Positions 44,431-53,465 of a stretch of 64,000 bases of DNA are shown here, in pieces. A program made the position numbers and the translations under genes. Numbering within the stretch: position 1 is the stretch's first letter; the number at the start of each line of letters is the position of its first letter. The DNA is taken from positions 1 to 64,000 of the forward strand of contig NZ_JANZKP010000016.1 of assembly GCF_025642745.1 (NCBI RefSeq). Reading direction: 5' to 3'. The notes beneath the pieces were generated by a model. It was not told where the DNA came from. It saw nothing but the letters and a program-made list of their open reading frames with translations, and ran no database searches. This DNA comes from Cellulomonas sp. RIT-PI-Y (lineage in GTDB: Bacteria > Actinomycetota > Actinomycetes > Actinomycetales > Cellulomonadaceae).

Positions 44431-44467
44431 ACGAAGGCCCCGGATCCCGTGGATCCGGGGCCTTCGT
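44431..44467 (+). terminator. terminator of tRNA-Val(CAC)
   Basis: A perfect 17-bp stem (44431-44447 with 44451-44467) with a 3-base loop, 7 bases after the tRNA end. It separates the tRNA from the thrS promoter region; TAGCAT near 44499 may be the thrS -10. Confidence 0.85.
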
Positions 44468-44560
44468 CGTGTCAGCCGGGGAACGGGGTCCGGGTCGGTA
44501 GCATCGGGGGTGGCCAGGCGCGCGAGGCGTCCGGTGTTCCGAAGCCGAGGAGATCCATCC

Positions 44561-46576
44561 GTGTCCGAGCACCTCACCCTCACCGTCGACGGCAGCCCGA
44601 CCACCGCCGCGACCGGGACCACGGGGGCGGACCTGTTCTCCGACCGCAGGGACGTGGTCGTGGTCCGGGTGGACGGCGACCTGTGGGACCTGTCGCGTGC
44701 GCTGCCCGAGGGCGCGACCGTCGAGTCCGTGACCCTCGACTCCCCGGACGGCCTGAGCGTGCTCCGGCACTCCGCCGCCCACGTGCTGGCGCAGGCGGTG
44801 CAGGAGGTCAACCCGACCGCCAAGCTGGGCATCGGCCCGCCGGTGGTCGACGGCTTCTACTACGACTTCGACGTGGAGACCCCGTTCACCCCGGAGGACC
44901 TGCGCAAGCTGGAGAAGGTGATGGGCCGGATCGTCAAGGAGGGCCAGACCTTCCGCCGGGTCGAGGTCACCGACGACGAGGCGCGCGCCCTGGCCGCCGG
45001 CGAGCCGTACAAGCAGGAGCTGATCGGGCTGAAGTCCAGCGCCGACTCGGCGGCCGAGGGGGCCTCGGTCGAGGTCGGCGACGGCGGGTTGACCTACTAC
45101 CAGAACGTGCGCGGCGCGGGCCGGGAGACCGAGACCGTGGTCTGGCAGGACCTGTGCCGCGGCCCGCACCTGCCCAGCACCAAGCTGCTCGGCAACGGCT
45201 TCCAGCTCACCCGGTCGGCGGCCGCCTATTGGCGCGGGTCGGAGAAGAACCCGCAGCTGCAGCGGATCTACGGCACCGCGTGGCCGACCAAGGACGAGCT
45301 GAAGGCGTACCTGGACCGGATCGCCGAGGCCGAGCGCCGCGACCACCGTCGGCTGGGCAACGAGCTGGACCTGTTCTCCTTCCCGGACGCGATCGGCTCC
45401 GGGCTGGCGGTGTTCCACCCCAAGGGCGGCATCATCCGGATGGAGATGGAGGAGTACTCGCGGCGCAAGCACGTCGAGGCGGGCTACTCCTTCGTCAACT
45501 CCCCGCACATCACCAAGCAGCAGCTGTTCGAGATCTCCGGGCACCTGGACTGGTATGCGGACGGCATGTACCCCCCGATGCAGCTGGACGAGGAGCGGGA
45601 CGCCGACGGCAACGTCACCAAGCAGGGGCAGAACTACTACCTCAAGCCGATGAACTGCCCGATGCACAACCTGATCTTCGACTCCCGGGGCCGGTCGTAC
45701 CGGGAGCTGCCGCTGCGGCTGTTCGAGTTCGGCACCGTCTACCGCTACGAGAAGTCCGGTGTGGTGCACGGCATGACCCGCGCCCGCGGCTTCACCCAGG
45801 ACGACGCGCACATCTACTGCACCCGCGAGCAGATGAAGGAGGAGCTGACCAGCCTGCTCACCTTCGTGCTCGACCTGCTCAAGGACTACGGGCTCGACGA
45901 CTTCTATCTGGAGCTCTCCACCCGGAACCCGGAGAAGTCCGTCGGTGAGGACTCCGCGTGGGAGGAGGCCACCGAGACCCTGCGCCAGGTGGCGACCGAG
46001 TCCGGCCTGGAGCTGGTCCCGGACCCGGGCGGCGCGGCGTTCTACGGCCCGAAGATCTCGGTGCAGGCCAAGGACGCGATCGGTCGGACCTGGCAGATGT
46101 CGACCATCCAGCTGGACTTCAACCTGCCGGAGCGGTTCGAGCTGGAGTACACCGCGCCCGACGGCACCCGGCAGCGGCCGGTGATGATCCACCGCGCGCT
46201 GTTCGGGTCGATCGAGCGGTTCTTCGCGGTGCTGACCGAGCACTACGCCGGGGCGTTCCCGGCCTGGCTGGCGCCGGTCCAGGTGCTCGCGGTGCCGGTG
46301 GCCGACGCCTTCGACGAGTACCTGACCGAGGTGGTCGCCCAGCTGCGCGCCCAGGGCATCCGGGCCGAGGTCGACCGCTCGGACGACCGGTTCGGCAAGA
46401 AGATCCGCAACGCCGCCACCCAGAAGATCCCGTTTGTGCTGATCGCCGGCGGCGAGGACGCAGAGGCCGGGGCGGTGTCCTTCCGGTTCCGGGACGGCAG
46501 TCAGGAGAACGGCGTCCCCGTGGCCGACGCGGTGCAGCGGATCGTGACCGCGGTCCGCGAGCACGCCCAGGTCTGA
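44561..46576 (+). CDS. thrS: threonine-tRNA ligase
   Basis: 671-residue class II synthetase. An N-terminal TGS domain (to about 70) is followed by the editing domain with [13 protein letters not shown] and the Cys/His-type metal site, then the catalytic core: [13 protein letters not shown] (motif 1 region and zinc Cys), [20 protein letters not shown] (motif 2), [18 protein letters not shown] (motif 3) and a C-terminal anticodon domain. GAGGAGA precedes the GTG at 44561; longer readings run into the tRNA and terminator. I saw no T-box leader. First gene of the PIM operon. Confidence 0.97.
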   Translation: MSEHLTLTVDGSPTTAATGTTGADLFSDRRDVVVVRVDGDLWDLSRALPEGATVESVTLDSPDGLSVLRHSAAHVLAQAVQEVNPTAKLGIGPPVVDGFYYDFDVETPFTPEDLRKLEKVMGRIVKEGQTFRRVEVTDDEARALAAGEPYKQELIGLKSSADSAAEGASVEVGDGGLTYYQNVRGAGRETETVVWQDLCRGPHLPSTKLLGNGFQLTRSAAAYWRGSEKNPQLQRIYGTAWPTKDELKAYLDRIAEAERRDHRRLGNELDLFSFPDAIGSGLAVFHPKGGIIRMEMEEYSRRKHVEAGYSFVNSPHITKQQLFEISGHLDWYADGMYPPMQLDEERDADGNVTKQGQNYYLKPMNCPMHNLIFDSRGRSYRELPLRLFEFGTVYRYEKSGVVHGMTRARGFTQDDAHIYCTREQMKEELTSLLTFVLDLLKDYGLDDFYLELSTRNPEKSVGEDSAWEEATETLRQVATESGLELVPDPGGAAFYGPKISVQAKDAIGRTWQMSTIQLDFNLPERFELEYTAPDGTRQRPVMIHRALFGSIERFFAVLTEHYAGAFPAWLAPVQVLAVPVADAFDEYLTEVVAQLRAQGIRAEVDRSDDRFGKKIRNAATQKIPFVLIAGGEDAEAGAVSFRFRDGSQENGVPVADAVQRIVTAVREHAQV

Positions 46577-46579
46577 GCC

Positions 46580-47113
46580 GTGGGAGTCGAGGACGCCGCC
46601 GATCTGGCGGGCACCCCGGACGGCTTCGGTCGTCTGTGGGTGCCGCACCGGATGGCGTACATCGGCGGCGAGAACAAGGACGGCTGCCCGTTCTGCCGCG
46701 CACCCGGGCTCTCCGACGCCGACGGCCTGATCGTCGCGCGGGGGACCACCGCCTTCGTGCTGCTGAACCTGTACCCGTACAACGGCGGCCACGTCCTGGT
46801 CTGCCCGTACCGGCACGTCGCCGACTACACCGAACTGACCACGGACGAGGTCGCCGAGATCGCTGAGCTGACCCGGACCGCGATGACCGTGCTGCGCGAG
46901 GTCTCCGGCCCGGCCGGTTTCAACCTGGGGATGAACCAGGGAGCGATCGCCGGGGCGGGGATCGCCGCGCACCTGCACCAGCACGTCGTCCCCCGCTGGG
47001 CCGGCGACGCGAACTTCCTGCCGATCGTCGGTCAGACCCGGGCGCTGCCCGAGCTGCTGGCGGACACCCGGGACCGGCTCGCCGCCGCGTGGCCGGGCCG
47101 AGAGGACGACTGA
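46580..47113 (+). CDS. HIT family nucleotide hydrolase/phosphorylase
   Basis: 177-residue HIT protein. The histidine triad is HLHQHVVPRW (about 136-145), and GGHVLVCPYRHVADYTEL is the matching strand and helix. An N-terminal GCPFCRA may bind zinc. It sits 3 bases after thrS and overlaps pgsA by 1 base. The mycobacterial gene in the same position (Rv2613c) is described as an Ap4A phosphorylase, so a role in clearing Ap4A made by synthetases is plausible. Confidence 0.88.
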   Translation: MGVEDAADLAGTPDGFGRLWVPHRMAYIGGENKDGCPFCRAPGLSDADGLIVARGTTAFVLLNLYPYNGGHVLVCPYRHVADYTELTTDEVAEIAELTRTAMTVLREVSGPAGFNLGMNQGAIAGAGIAAHLHQHVVPRWAGDANFLPIVGQTRALPELLADTRDRLAAAWPGREDD

Positions 47114-47727
47114 TGGACCGCCTACGGGGATTCGCCACCCGGTTCTTCACCCCGGTGGCCGACCGACTGCTGCGCTGGGGCGTGTCCCCGGACGCGGTGA
47201 CCATCACCGGCACCGTGGTCGTGGTGCTGGCCGCCCTCCTGCTGCTGCCCACCGGCCACCTGCTGGCGGGCAGCCTGGTGATCACCGTCTTCGTCCTCAC
47301 CGACTCGCTGGACGGCGTGATGGCCCGCCGGGCGGGGCGGTCGGGCACCTGGGGCGCGTTCCTGGACTCGACCCTGGACCGGTTCGCCGACGCCGCGATC
47401 TTCCTCGGTCTGACGCTGTGGTTCGCCGGCCGGGACGACGCGATCGGCGACTGGGGGCTCGGCCTCGCGCTGGCCTGCCTGGTGCTCGGGTCGATCGTGC
47501 CCTACGCCCGGGCCCGTGCCGAAGGGCTGGGCATGACCGCCAAGGTGGGGATCGCCGAGCGCGCCGACCGGCTGGTCGCGGTGCTGGTGGCAGTCTTCCT
47601 GGTCGGCGTGGGCCTGCCCGCCGTGGTGCTGATCGTCGTCCTCGGCCTGCTGGCCGTCGCGTCCCTGATCACCGTGGTGCAGCGGATGGCGACCGTCCGC
47701 GCCCAGTCGAGGGAGCAGGGGGCATGA
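47113..47727 (+). CDS. pgsA: phosphatidylinositol phosphate synthase (CDP-alcohol phosphatidyltransferase)
   Basis: 204-residue membrane enzyme. The CDP-alcohol motif D-x2-DG-x2-AR-x8-G-x3-D-x3-D is fully present in DSLDGVMARRAGRSGTWGAF and the following LDSTLDRF. Six hydrophobic segments. In Actinobacteria the gene at this place joins CDP-diacylglycerol to inositol 1-phosphate, the first step to phosphatidylinositol and PIMs. The neighbouring acyltransferase and PimA genes support this over phosphatidylglycerol phosphate synthesis. ATG 47113 overlaps the HIT gene stop. Confidence 0.9.
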   Translation: MDRLRGFATRFFTPVADRLLRWGVSPDAVTITGTVVVVLAALLLLPTGHLLAGSLVITVFVLTDSLDGVMARRAGRSGTWGAFLDSTLDRFADAAIFLGLTLWFAGRDDAIGDWGLGLALACLVLGSIVPYARARAEGLGMTAKVGIAERADRLVAVLVAVFLVGVGLPAVVLIVVLGLLAVASLITVVQRMATVRAQSREQGA

Positions 47728-48689
47728 GGCGTCCGGACGTCGCCCAGATCTACGCCACCGCCTGGCGGATCACCGGCAGGCTGCCCGACGGGCTGGTCCG
47801 CGGCACCTTTCGGCTGGTCGCGGACCTGACCTGGCTGCGCCGCGGGGAGGGCGTCCGCCGGCTGGAGTCGAACCTGCACCGGGTGCGCCCCGAGTTGGAC
47901 CCGCAGGCGCTGCGGCGGCTGTCCCTGGCCGGGATGCGGTCGTACATGCGGTACTTCGGCGAGGCGTTCGCGCTGGTCGGGGTCAGCCCGGAACGGATCG
48001 ACGCCCGGGTCCGGATGGACGGCGACCTGTCCGCCCTCGATCGGATGCGGGACGGCGAGATGGTCGTGATGGCGCTCGGCCACCTGGGCAACTGGGACCT
48101 CGCCGGCGCGTGGGCCACCCGCAATCTCGGTCGCACGCTGACCGTCGCCGAACGGTTGAAGCCCGAGGCGCTGTTCCAGGAGTTCCTGGCGTTCCGGGAG
48201 CGCCTGGGCCTGGAGATCATCGCGCTGTCCGGCGGCGGTGGCGGAGTGTTCCGGGAGCTGGTGCGCGGCATCCGCAAGGAGGGCGGCGGCCTGGTGCCGC
48301 TGCTGGCCGACCGCGACCTGACCTCGCGCGGGGTGGAGGTCGACCTGTTCGGCGAGCGCGCCCGGGTGGCCGCAGGTCCGGCGGCGTTGGCGATCTCGAC
48401 CGGTGCACCGTTGTGCGCCGCGGTGATCCGGTATGAGCGGCTGCACGGCGAACGGCGCCGGGCCGCGGGCACCCCCTGGGGCATCGTGGTGGAGTTCTCC
48501 CCGGTGCTCACCCCCGACCCCGATCTGCCGAAGAAGGAGCGCGTCCCCGCGCTCACCCAGCAGTGGGTCGATCAGCTGGCCCTCGGCATCCGGCGGTACC
48601 CGCAGGACTGGCACATGCTGCAGCGGGTGTTCGTGGCCGATCTCGACCCCGAGCGCTACGCCCGCACCCTCGCGGAGGCCGGGGAGTGA
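47724..48689 (+). CDS. phosphatidylinositol mannoside acyltransferase (HtrB/PatA family)
   Basis: 321-residue lysophospholipid acyltransferase of the HtrB/LpxL family. The catalytic motif is GHLGNWDLAG (His-x4-Asp), followed by VAERLKPEALFQEF, and VPLLADRDLTSRGVEVDLFG. In mycobacteria the gene between pgsA and pimA encodes PatA, which acylates the mannose of PIM. ATG 47724 overlaps the pgsA stop (ATGA). It acts at the cytoplasmic face of the membrane. Confidence 0.88.
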   Translation: MRRPDVAQIYATAWRITGRLPDGLVRGTFRLVADLTWLRRGEGVRRLESNLHRVRPELDPQALRRLSLAGMRSYMRYFGEAFALVGVSPERIDARVRMDGDLSALDRMRDGEMVVMALGHLGNWDLAGAWATRNLGRTLTVAERLKPEALFQEFLAFRERLGLEIIALSGGGGGVFRELVRGIRKEGGGLVPLLADRDLTSRGVEVDLFGERARVAAGPAALAISTGAPLCAAVIRYERLHGERRRAAGTPWGIVVEFSPVLTPDPDLPKKERVPALTQQWVDQLALGIRRYPQDWHMLQRVFVADLDPERYARTLAEAGE

Positions 48690-49912
48690 CCGCCGCCCTC
48701 GACGCGCTGCGTGCCCCCGACCGTCCGCTGCGGGTCGGTATCGTCTGCCCGTACTCCTTCGACGCGCCGGGCGGGGTCCAGTTCCACGTGCGCGACCTGG
48801 CCGAGGCGCTGATCGCCCGCGGGCACACCGTCGGCGTGCTCGCCCCGGCCGACGACGACACCCCGATCCCGGACTACATGACCTCCGCCGGACGGGCGGT
48901 GCCGGTGCGCTACAACGGATCGGTGGCTCGGCTGGCCTTCGGCCCGCTGACCGCCGCCCGGGTCCGGCGCTGGCTGGAGGCCGGGCAGTTCGACGTCCTG
49001 CACCTGCACGAGCCGATGAGCCCGTCGCTGTCCATGCTGGCGCTCTGGATCGCCGACGGGCCGGTGGTGGCGACCTTCCACTCCTCGCAGCAGCGGTCCC
49101 GGTCGTTGCAGGTCGCCTACCCGCTGGTCCGGCAGTCGCTGGAGAAGATCAGCGCCCGGATCGCGGTGTCCGAGGACGCGCGACGCACCCTGGTGGACCA
49201 TCTGGGCGGCGACGCGGTGGTGATCCCGAACGGCGTGTACGTCCAGCACTTCGCGGACGCGCCCACCGACCCGCGCTGGACCGGCACCCCGGAGCGCCCG
49301 ACGGTGGCGTTCCTCGGCCGGCTGGACGAGTCGCGCAAGGGATTGCCGGTGCTGCTGGCGGCGGTGCCCGCGGTGCGCAGGGCCTTCCCCGGCGTGCGGT
49401 TCCTGATCGCGGGCCGTGGCGACACGGGTCCGGACGAGGTGCGCGAGGTGATCGGGGACGACGCCGACGCGGTCGAGTTCCTCGGCGGGGTCAGTGACGA
49501 GGAGAAGGCCGCGCTGTTCCGCTCGGTCGATGTCTACGTCGCCCCGCAGACCGGCGGCGAGTCCTTCGGGATCGTGCTGGTCGAGGCGATGAGCGCGCAC
49601 ACCCCGGTGGTGGCGAGCGACCTCGGCGCGTTCCGGAGAGTGCTCGACGACGGCGCGGCGGGGGAGCTGTTCCGCACCGGGGACGGTGACGACCTGGCCC
49701 GGGCGCTGGTCGGTCTGCTCGGCGACCCGGCCCGGCGTGCCGAGCTGGCCGACCGCGGGTCCGCCGCGGTGACCCGGTACGACTGGTCGACCGTGACGCA
49801 CCAGATCCTCACCGTGTTCGAGATGGCCGTGGAGAGCGGCCACGCGCCGGTGGGCGAGGACCCGTCCTCGGTGCGCGGCCGCCTGCGGCGCTGGCGGGGT
49901 GACGACCAATGA
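48686..49912 (+). CDS. pimA: phosphatidylinositol mannosyltransferase
   Basis: 408-residue GT4 (GT-B fold) glycosyltransferase that moves mannose from GDP-mannose to phosphatidylinositol. N-terminal SFDAPGGVQFHVRDLAEALI, LHLHEPMSPSLSMLAL and ATFHSS are typical of PimA; the donor site is in GRLDESRKGLPVLLAA and ESFGIVLVEAMSA (E-x7-E). GTG 48686 overlaps the acyltransferase stop. It is followed by a coupled membrane protein gene. Confidence 0.92.
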   Translation: MTAALDALRAPDRPLRVGIVCPYSFDAPGGVQFHVRDLAEALIARGHTVGVLAPADDDTPIPDYMTSAGRAVPVRYNGSVARLAFGPLTAARVRRWLEAGQFDVLHLHEPMSPSLSMLALWIADGPVVATFHSSQQRSRSLQVAYPLVRQSLEKISARIAVSEDARRTLVDHLGGDAVVIPNGVYVQHFADAPTDPRWTGTPERPTVAFLGRLDESRKGLPVLLAAVPAVRRAFPGVRFLIAGRGDTGPDEVREVIGDDADAVEFLGGVSDEEKAALFRSVDVYVAPQTGGESFGIVLVEAMSAHTPVVASDLGAFRRVLDDGAAGELFRTGDGDDLARALVGLLGDPARRAELADRGSAAVTRYDWSTVTHQILTVFEMAVESGHAPVGEDPSSVRGRLRRWRGDDQ

Positions 49913-50535
49913 CGTGGAGCGAGATCGCGGTCGTGGTGGTGACGGTCGTCCTGCTGATCGTCTGGTGGCTGTGGGTCACCGCGAACCGGATCGACCGGCT
50001 GCACCGCAAGGTCGCCGCCTCGCGTGCGGTGGTCGACACCCAGCTGCTGCGCCGGGCGTCCGCCGCGTCCACCCTGTCCGCCTCCGGGCTGCTCGACCCG
50101 GTCAGCTCGGTGCTGATCGGCGAGGCGGCCTGGGCGTCGATCAGCGCCGGGCGGCCGGACACCGGGGGGATCGCACCGCTGCCCGCCGGGATCGCCGCCC
50201 CCGCACCGGAGGCGGATCGCGGCCGGCTGGAGAGCGAGCTGTCCGCCACGCTGCGTGAGGTCCTGGACGACCCCGCGGAGGTGGCCGAGGTCCGGGAGGA
50301 ACCCGGTGGCGCCGACCTGCTCGACGCGCTGGGCGACGCCTGGTACCGGGTGCAGCTGGCCCGGCGGTTCCACAACGAGGCCGTGGCCCAGGCGCAGCGG
50401 ATGCGCCGGGGCTGGGCGGTCCGCACCTTCCGGCTGGCCGGTCGCGCGCCGATGCCGCAGACCCTGGAGCTGGACGACGCCTGGCCCTCGGCGCTGGGGG
50501 CCGCCGGTACCCCGCCGGAGTCCGCCTCCGCCTGA
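49909..50535 (+). CDS. LemA-like membrane-anchored protein
   Basis: 208-residue protein with one N-terminal membrane helix ([20 protein letters not shown]) and a helical region [21 protein letters not shown] that resembles the start of LemA proteins, where it forms a coiled helix bundle. The C-terminal part [20 protein letters not shown] fits the LemA pattern of a conserved Tyr/Asn helix. ATG overlaps the pimA stop (ATGA). Such genes follow pimA in many Actinobacteria; function unknown. Confidence 0.65.
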   Translation: MTWSEIAVVVVTVVLLIVWWLWVTANRIDRLHRKVAASRAVVDTQLLRRASAASTLSASGLLDPVSSVLIGEAAWASISAGRPDTGGIAPLPAGIAAPAPEADRGRLESELSATLREVLDDPAEVAEVREEPGGADLLDALGDAWYRVQLARRFHNEAVAQAQRMRRGWAVRTFRLAGRAPMPQTLELDDAWPSALGAAGTPPESASA

Positions 50536-50621
50536 GATGGACAGGGACCCGGGCCGTCGCCGCTCGGGATTACGATGGCCGGACGCAAGCCGCTGACACC
50601 CCGATGAACTGCGAGGGCACC

Positions 50622-51539
50622 GTGACCGACAGCACCACCACCCCCACCTCCAGCGATGCCGTGGTCGGCACCGCCCGGGTGAAGCGCGGCATGGCCGAGA
50701 TGCTCAAGGGCGGCGTGATCATGGACGTGGTCACGGCCGAGCAGGCCAAGATCGCCGAGGACGCCGGTGCGGTGGCCGTGATGGCACTGGAGCGGGTCCC
50801 CGCCGACATCCGCGCCCAGGGTGGCGTGGCCCGGATGAGCGACCCGGACCTGATCGACGGCATCGTCGAGGCGGTGTCCATCCCGGTGATGGCCAAGGCG
50901 CGGATCGGTCACTTCGTCGAGGCGCAGGTGCTGCAGGCGCTCGGGGTCGACTACATCGACGAGTCCGAGGTGCTCACCCCGGCCGACTACGCGCACCACA
51001 TCGACAAGTGGCAGTTCACGGTGCCCTTCGTCTGCGGTGCGACCAACCTGGGCGAGGCGCTGCGCCGGATCACCGAGGGCGCGGCCATGATCCGGTCCAA
51101 GGGCGAGGCCGGCACCGGTGACGTGTCGAACGCCACCACGCACATGCGCACCCTCCGGGACGAGATCCGTCGGCTGTCCTCGCTGCCGGAGGACGAGCTC
51201 TTCCTGGCCGCCAAGGAGCTGCAGGCGCCCTACGAGCTGGTCGCGGAGATCGCCAGGAACGGCAAGCTGCCCGTCGTGCTGTTCACCGCGGGCGGGATCG
51301 CCACCCCGGCGGACGCCGCGATGATGATGCAGCTCGGTGCCGAGGGCGTGTTCGTCGGCTCGGGCATCTTCAAGTCCGGCAACCCGGCCGAGCGGGCCGC
51401 CGCGATCGTCAAGGCCACCACCTTCTACGACGACCCGGACGTGATCGCGAACGTCTCCCGCGGCCTGGGTGAGGCGATGGTCGGGATCAACGTCGACGAC
51501 GTCCCGGTGCCGCACCGCCTGGCCGAGCGCGGCTGGTGA
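50622..51539 (+). CDS. pdxS: pyridoxal 5'-phosphate synthase, lyase subunit
   Basis: 305-residue TIM barrel that builds PLP from ribose 5-phosphate, glyceraldehyde 3-phosphate and ammonia. Hallmarks: [46 protein letters not shown] (catalytic Lys), [15 protein letters not shown] (second Lys) and [21 protein letters not shown] (50571-50576) looks like its -10. GTG 50622 has GAGGG 4 bases upstream; ATG 50604 is in frame but has no ribosome site. Coupled to the Nudix gene; pdxT lies two genes on. Confidence 0.95.
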   Translation: MTDSTTTPTSSDAVVGTARVKRGMAEMLKGGVIMDVVTAEQAKIAEDAGAVAVMALERVPADIRAQGGVARMSDPDLIDGIVEAVSIPVMAKARIGHFVEAQVLQALGVDYIDESEVLTPADYAHHIDKWQFTVPFVCGATNLGEALRRITEGAAMIRSKGEAGTGDVSNATTHMRTLRDEIRRLSSLPEDELFLAAKELQAPYELVAEIARNGKLPVVLFTAGGIATPADAAMMMQLGAEGVFVGSGIFKSGNPAERAAAIVKATTFYDDPDVIANVSRGLGEAMVGINVDDVPVPHRLAERGW

Positions 51540-52123
51540 GCTCACCGGACCCCGGCGTCGGCCCGTCGATCCCCGTGGGGAGCGGCGGGCCGGTCCCGTC
51601 CCTGGGCCCGGACTGGCAGCCCGGACCCGACGGGCTGCCCTACCGTCGCGCGGCCCGGGTGCTGCTGCTGGACGAGGACGACCGGCTGCTGCTGGTCCGC
51701 GGACACGACGTCGACCAGCCGGAGCGCAGCTGGTGGTTCACGGTCGGCGGCGGCCTGGAGCCGGGGGAGTCGCCCCGGGAGGGTGCGGTGCGGGAGGTCT
51801 TCGAGGAGACCGGGCTGCGGCTCGATCCCGCGACCCTGCACGGCCCGGTGCTGACCCGGTCGGCGATCTTCGACTTCGTGGCGCAGCGCTGCCGCCAGGA
51901 CGAGGAGATCTTCCTGGCCCGGATCCCCGGCGACGCAGTGCTGGGCACCGACGGGTGGACCGAGCTGGAGGTCGCCGTGCTGGACGAGATGCGCTGGTGG
52001 ACGCTCGACGACCTGGCCGATGTCCGGATCGAGGTCTTCCCGGAGGGGCTCGCGGACCTGGTGCGTCCGCTGGTGCCCGGGTGGGACGGGATCACCCGGC
52101 ACCTCGGTCTGCAGTACGACTGA
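51536..52123 (+). CDS. Nudix hydrolase
   Basis: 195-residue protein with a complete Nudix box: [18 protein letters not shown] then FEETGL (G-x5-E-x7-R-E-x-x-E-E-x-G). The first strands [19 protein letters not shown] precede it. Substrate unknown; the GTGA overlap with pdxS and nearness of pdxT suggest, without proof, clearing a damaged cofactor or nucleotide. The mycobacterial PIM locus also has a Nudix-like gene nearby. Confidence 0.85.
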   Translation: MSSPDPGVGPSIPVGSGGPVPSLGPDWQPGPDGLPYRRAARVLLLDEDDRLLLVRGHDVDQPERSWWFTVGGGLEPGESPREGAVREVFEETGLRLDPATLHGPVLTRSAIFDFVAQRCRQDEEIFLARIPGDAVLGTDGWTELEVAVLDEMRWWTLDDLADVRIEVFPEGLADLVRPLVPGWDGITRHLGLQYD

Positions 52124-52150
52124 ACCGTACTGGTCGGTAACAAGTCGGGG

Positions 52151-52156
52151 TATCGT
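52151..52156 (+). promoter_or_regulatory. -10 hexamer TATCGT for leaderless aminotransferase gene
   Basis: TATCGT plus 6 bases leads to the GTG at 52163, with no ribosome site in between. Confidence 0.5.
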
Positions 52157-52162
52157 CGCCGG

Positions 52163-53353
52163 GTGCCGATCTCGACCTCTCCCGCGACCCGTATCCACCG
52201 CTCCGGCATCCGGACCCTGATGGAGCTCGCCATGCGCGACCCGGAGGCGATCCGGCTGGAGATCGGCGAGCCGGACGCCACCACCCCGGCGCACGTGATC
52301 GCGGCCGCGCACCGGGACGCGGCGGCCGGGCACACCGCCTACACCTCCAGCACCGGGGAGCCCGAGCTCCGAGCCGCCCTGGCCGAGAAGGTCCGCCGGG
52401 TGAACGGCCTGGACGTCGGTGCCGACGACGTCGTGGTGTCGCACGGCGCCATGCACGGCCTCGCGATGGCGATCAACGCGCTGGCCGGTCCGGGCGAGCA
52501 GATCCTGCTGCCGGATCCGGAGTTCCCGAACTGGCGGATGGCCGCGGTGGCCGCGAACGTCGAGGTCGGTACGTATCCGGCGCGGGCCGAGAACGGCTTC
52601 GTGCCGACCCTGGCCGACATCGAGGCCGCGATCACCCCGGCGACCAGGATCCTGGTGGTCTGCTCGCCGAACAACCCGACCGGGGCGATGTACCCCGCGG
52701 AGCTGCTGGCCGGTGTGGTCGAGCTGGCTCGGCGGTACGACCTGTGGGTGTTCTCGGACGAGTGCTACGAGGCGATCACCTTCGGCGCTCCGCACGTCAG
52801 CCCGGCGAGCTTCGACACCGACGACCGGGTGATCACCTTCTTCAGCTTCTCCAAGACCTACGCCATGACCGGCTGGCGGATCGGCTACGCCGTCTCGCGC
52901 AACGCGCACGTGATCGACCTGCTGGGCCAGGTCGCCGAGGCCACCGTCGCCTGCCCGTCCTCGGTGGGACAGCGGGCCGCCCTCGCCGCCGTCACCGGGC
53001 CGCAGGACGAGGTCGCCGTCGCCGTCGACTCCTACCGGGCCCGCCGGGACGCCGCGGTGGCGCTGCTGACCGAGCGTGGGATCGGCTGCGTCCGGCCGGA
53101 GGGCGCGTTCTACCTGATGGTCGACGTCTCGGGGGCGACCGGCGATTCCGAGGCCTTCGCGCTGCGGCTGCTGGACGAGCGGCACGTGTCGGTGTCGCCC
53201 GGCAGCGCCTTCGGTCCCGGCGGCGAGGGCATGGTCCGGGTCTCGCTGGCCGCCGAGCGCACCGGCCTGCTCGAGGGTCTCGACCGGCTCGCCGACCAGA
53301 TCGACTCCTGGTCCGCCCTCGAGGTCCCGGACGCGGAGCCCGCCCAGGCCTGA
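52163..53353 (+). CDS. class I/II PLP-dependent aminotransferase
   Basis: 396-residue fold type I aminotransferase. The PLP lysine is in SFSKTYAMTGWRIGY; the Asn and Asp contacts lie in VVCSPNNPTGAMYP and VFSDECYEAITFG; the substrate Arg lies in GMVRVSLAAE near the C-terminus. It resembles aspartate/alanine-type enzymes of subgroup I-gamma. Substrate cannot be assigned. Its place between pdxS and pdxT could reflect shared use of PLP. Start set by a leaderless promoter. Confidence 0.88.
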   Translation: MPISTSPATRIHRSGIRTLMELAMRDPEAIRLEIGEPDATTPAHVIAAAHRDAAAGHTAYTSSTGEPELRAALAEKVRRVNGLDVGADDVVVSHGAMHGLAMAINALAGPGEQILLPDPEFPNWRMAAVAANVEVGTYPARAENGFVPTLADIEAAITPATRILVVCSPNNPTGAMYPAELLAGVVELARRYDLWVFSDECYEAITFGAPHVSPASFDTDDRVITFFSFSKTYAMTGWRIGYAVSRNAHVIDLLGQVAEATVACPSSVGQRAALAAVTGPQDEVAVAVDSYRARRDAAVALLTERGIGCVRPEGAFYLMVDVSGATGDSEAFALRLLDERHVSVSPGSAFGPGGEGMVRVSLAAERTGLLEGLDRLADQIDSWSALEVPDAEPAQA

Positions 53354-53360
53354 CCCGCCC

Positions 53361-53422
53361 GCGCCGAGTGCGCAGAAGTTGTCGCTCGAATCGCCCGAAC
53401 CGGCTCGGTTTCTCCGTACTCG
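53361..53422. repeat. dispersed hairpin element, copy B
   Basis: A close relative of the element at 39406: left arm CGCCGAGTGCGCAGAA (53362-53377), core GTCGCTCGAATCGCCCGAAC, right arm around 53409-53422. The arms pair with two mismatches. It lies 8 bases after the aminotransferase stop and upstream of pdxT. Confidence 0.7.
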
Positions 53423-53453
53423 GCCGCTCGACCGGCGGGTTTGCGGGGATTCG

Positions 53454-53459
53454 TAGGAT
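53454..53459 (+). promoter_or_regulatory. -10 hexamer TAGGAT for leaderless pdxT
   Basis: TAGGAT plus 6 bases leads to the GTG at 53466. Confidence 0.5.
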
Positions 53460-53465
53460 GTTCGG

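Noticed and set aside
40708-44467. Genomic island or integrated element between the tRNA genes
   Set aside because: No integrase, att-like direct repeat or composition change is visible; the genes between are folate enzymes and an SsgA-like protein.
44470-44560. T-box or other tRNA-sensing leader before thrS
   Set aside because: Only about 90 bases are available after the tRNA terminator and no T-box sequence or specifier loop can be seen.
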